Part shown: piece by piece, positions 63,120 to 64,000 of the stretch | How positions within the stretch are numbered: position 1 is the stretch's first letter | Layout: every line of letters begins with the position of its first letter | Assembly: GCA_003583745.1 (NCBI GenBank) | Contig: QXPY01000007.1 | Coordinates: 220,479-284,478, forward strand | Direction of reading: 5' to 3' | DNA from: Rhodocyclales bacterium GT-UBC | GTDB taxonomy: Bacteria > Pseudomonadota > Gammaproteobacteria > Burkholderiales > Rhodocyclaceae | Length of the DNA: 64,000 nt | Made by a program: the position numbers and the translations under genes | The notes under the pieces: generated by a model | What the model saw: only the letters and a program-made list of their open reading frames with translations | Told to the model about the DNA's origin: nothing | The model's database searches: none

Positions 63120-63561
63120 TAGCTACTCCTGCCTACCAATTTCAGCAACTTGTGCTACATCGGTCATTAACCCGAAGGAGCGGCAAAGGGTGCTATGGCT
63201 GGCGGGCTGTCGGGTGGTATCAATTTGCATGACTGCTCGAATCAGTTACCTGCTGTTCAGAGCTTCGCCAATCCGAGCTAGGCAACGACAGCAGTCGCTG
63301 CACTGCCGCCGGTGAGTTTGAAAACCTGACCGGCAGTTCAGGGTCGTGAGCACCTGTTCGTCGAATAAGGAAGCTGCTGTTCAACACCAATTGCGCATAG
63401 ACGGCAGCTGACTGGCCCATACCCGCCTGATATCGGCCAACTGGCCGAAGTCCCCATCCGCCGAAACTCACTCTCCGATTTTGCACATAAAATCGGTATC
63501 GATTACCTGATTGACGATAAAGAATGAATCACTACCACTGGACTGGCTTCTTCATAACTTT
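63120..63561. other. gene-free region after the IS element
   Basis: About 440 bases with no convincing gene. Open frames on both strands lack ribosome binding sites and recognisable motifs. Some blocks (around 63400-63450) look like degraded intergenic or mobile-element debris, but I cannot name a source. Confidence 0.4.
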
Positions 63562-63587
63562 CCCCAAGGGCAATGGTGCTCTTGGGG
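63562..63587 (+). terminator. hairpin upstream of the small CSCWMCGN protein
   Basis: CCCCAAGGGC pairs with GCTCTTGGGG (one GU pair) around AATGGT, and is followed by TTAAATTGG. It is 18 bases before the downstream GTG and lacks a clear T-run, so it may be an older terminator or a leader element that affects the small gene. Confidence 0.45.
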
Positions 63588-63605
63588 TTAAATTGGAGAA
63601 GCAAA

Positions 63606-63827
63606 GTGAAAGATTGCAAACGGGCGCTTCGGCGCCATCATGTTGCGCGGCTCAAGAAATCGCGCCGCTGGTACTACGGTACTGATCTTTGGCAGTCAGC
63701 CAAAGATATTGGTCGAGCGACCCACACGCCGCAACAGTGTAGTTGCTGGATGTGCGGCAACCAGCGTAAACATTTCGGCGTGTCCATTCAGGAGCTGCGT
63801 TGGCCAGCGTGCCACAACGACGACTGA
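63606..63827 (+). CDS. small conserved CSCWMCGN-motif protein
   Basis: A 73-residue basic protein with CKRALRRHHVARLKKSRRWYY at the N-terminus, quoted here as its core ALRRHHVARLKKSRRWYYG. The motif CSCWMCGNQRKHFG follows near 45-58. I recognise this as a widely scattered small bacterial family (R-rich start, CSCWMCGNPR(K/R)-F-G) of unknown function; the cysteines could bind zinc. The GTG at 63606 has GGAGAAGCAAA upstream at good spacing; the longer frame starting at 63573 lacks one. Here the usual P before RK is Q, and the tail is longer. Confidence 0.75.
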   Translation: MKDCKRALRRHHVARLKKSRRWYYGTDLWQSAKDIGRATHTPQQCSCWMCGNQRKHFGVSIQELRWPACHNDD

Positions 63828-63884
63828 CGTAATTCGAGAGCAGCCATTCGAGTTCGAGAGGGGGCGAGGCCCGGAACGGCCGAG

Positions 63885-64000
63885 GAGTCGGCTTCGCCAC
63901 CCCCTCGTCCGCCAATCAACTGGGACACAGCGGGGTGCCATCGTACGCACCCCGCTGTGTCCCAGTTGATTGGCGGACGAGGGGGTGGCGAAGCCGACTC
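63885..64000. repeat. perfect inverted repeat, 54-bp arms, at the window end
   Basis: Bases 63885-63938 and 63947-64000 are exact reverse complements, separated by the 8-base loop CATCGTAC. The right arm stops at the last base of the window, so the repeat may be longer. Inside the arms are GGGACACAGCGGGGTGC and the complementary GCACCCCGCTGTGTCCC. Possible explanations are two head-to-head element ends, a long transcription-blocking hairpin, or a fold-back assembly artefact at a contig end. Confidence 0.85.

Noticed and set aside
62290..63122. A precise target-site duplication for the IS5-type element
   Set aside because: The flanking bases (TAA on the left, TAG on the right) differ, so no exact duplication can be claimed.
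63220..63486. Minus-strand frame of 88 codons
   Set aside because: No start signal or homologous motif; it lies in mobile-element debris.
1..64000. CRISPR arrays, tRNA and rRNA genes
   Set aside because: No regularly spaced direct repeats, no cloverleaf with a T-loop GTTCRA box, and no rRNA-like stretch were noticed by eye; this is not a substitute for a tool run.

Overview
The window reads as chromosomal DNA of a betaproteobacterium, most likely of the Rhodocyclales (Dechloromonas/Azonexus-like). This placement is inferred from GC-rich coding DNA, an sdhCDAB-sdhE-gltA-sucAB-lpdA block, a NAD malate dehydrogenase next to a GntR regulator, nnrS, a DUF3149 peptide, a DUF2867 gene and a PEP-CTERM protein. 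No rRNA, tRNA or CRISPR array was seen. About 60 protein genes are supported, most of them housekeeping.

Layout. 0-3 kb: a minus-strand sensory set (MCP, NIT-like membrane sensor, PAS protein cut by the left edge). 3-11 kb: plus-strand prfB with its programmed frameshift, a membrane-anchored unknown, a cupin, lysS, a BUD32-like kinase, a small unknown, mnmC and a Rieske protein. 11-13 kb: a DUF3149 peptide and O-acetylhomoserine sulfhydrylase. 13-17.4 kb (minus): 3-hydroxybutyryl-CoA dehydrogenase, then an apparent operon zapE / HD-GYP / orphan mini-secretin / two-helix membrane protein. 17.4-28 kb (minus): the TCA-cycle block, from succinate dehydrogenase through citrate synthase to the 2-oxoglutarate dehydrogenase complex. 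28-32 kb: a GntR regulator divergent from mdh across a perfect palindrome, a citrate-lyase-like protein, an RluA-type pseudouridine synthase and a CBS protein. 32-37.5 kb: a PstS-like protein plus porin, a nitronate monooxygenase with a cysteine-rich tail, nnrS, and a YaiI protein. 37.5-51.9 kb: mixed genes including an AAA ATPase, rlmF, a WYL regulator/VOC pair, an AraC regulator group, psd, a ThrE-like exporter, HDOD, metallo-beta-lactamase and beta-helix proteins and a diguanylate cyclase. 51.9-60.4 kb (minus): an OmpR-type two-component system, a DUF2076 protein and a czcCBA-type metal efflux operon.

60.4-64 kb is accessory DNA. It holds an ORF-less group II intron of about 627 nt inserted directly behind the terminator of a PEP-CTERM gene. 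That gene has a near-consensus sigma-54 promoter. Next come an IS5-family element whose transposase needs a -1 frameshift, a small cysteine-motif protein, and a perfect 54-bp-arm inverted repeat that reaches the last base of the window.

The points most worth follow-up are the intron/terminator/sigma-54 arrangement around the PEP-CTERM gene, the terminal palindrome, the shared GntR/mdh operator, the HD-GYP/mini-secretin operon and a variant SdhE motif. All family calls rest on reading translated sequence by eye; no database search was run.
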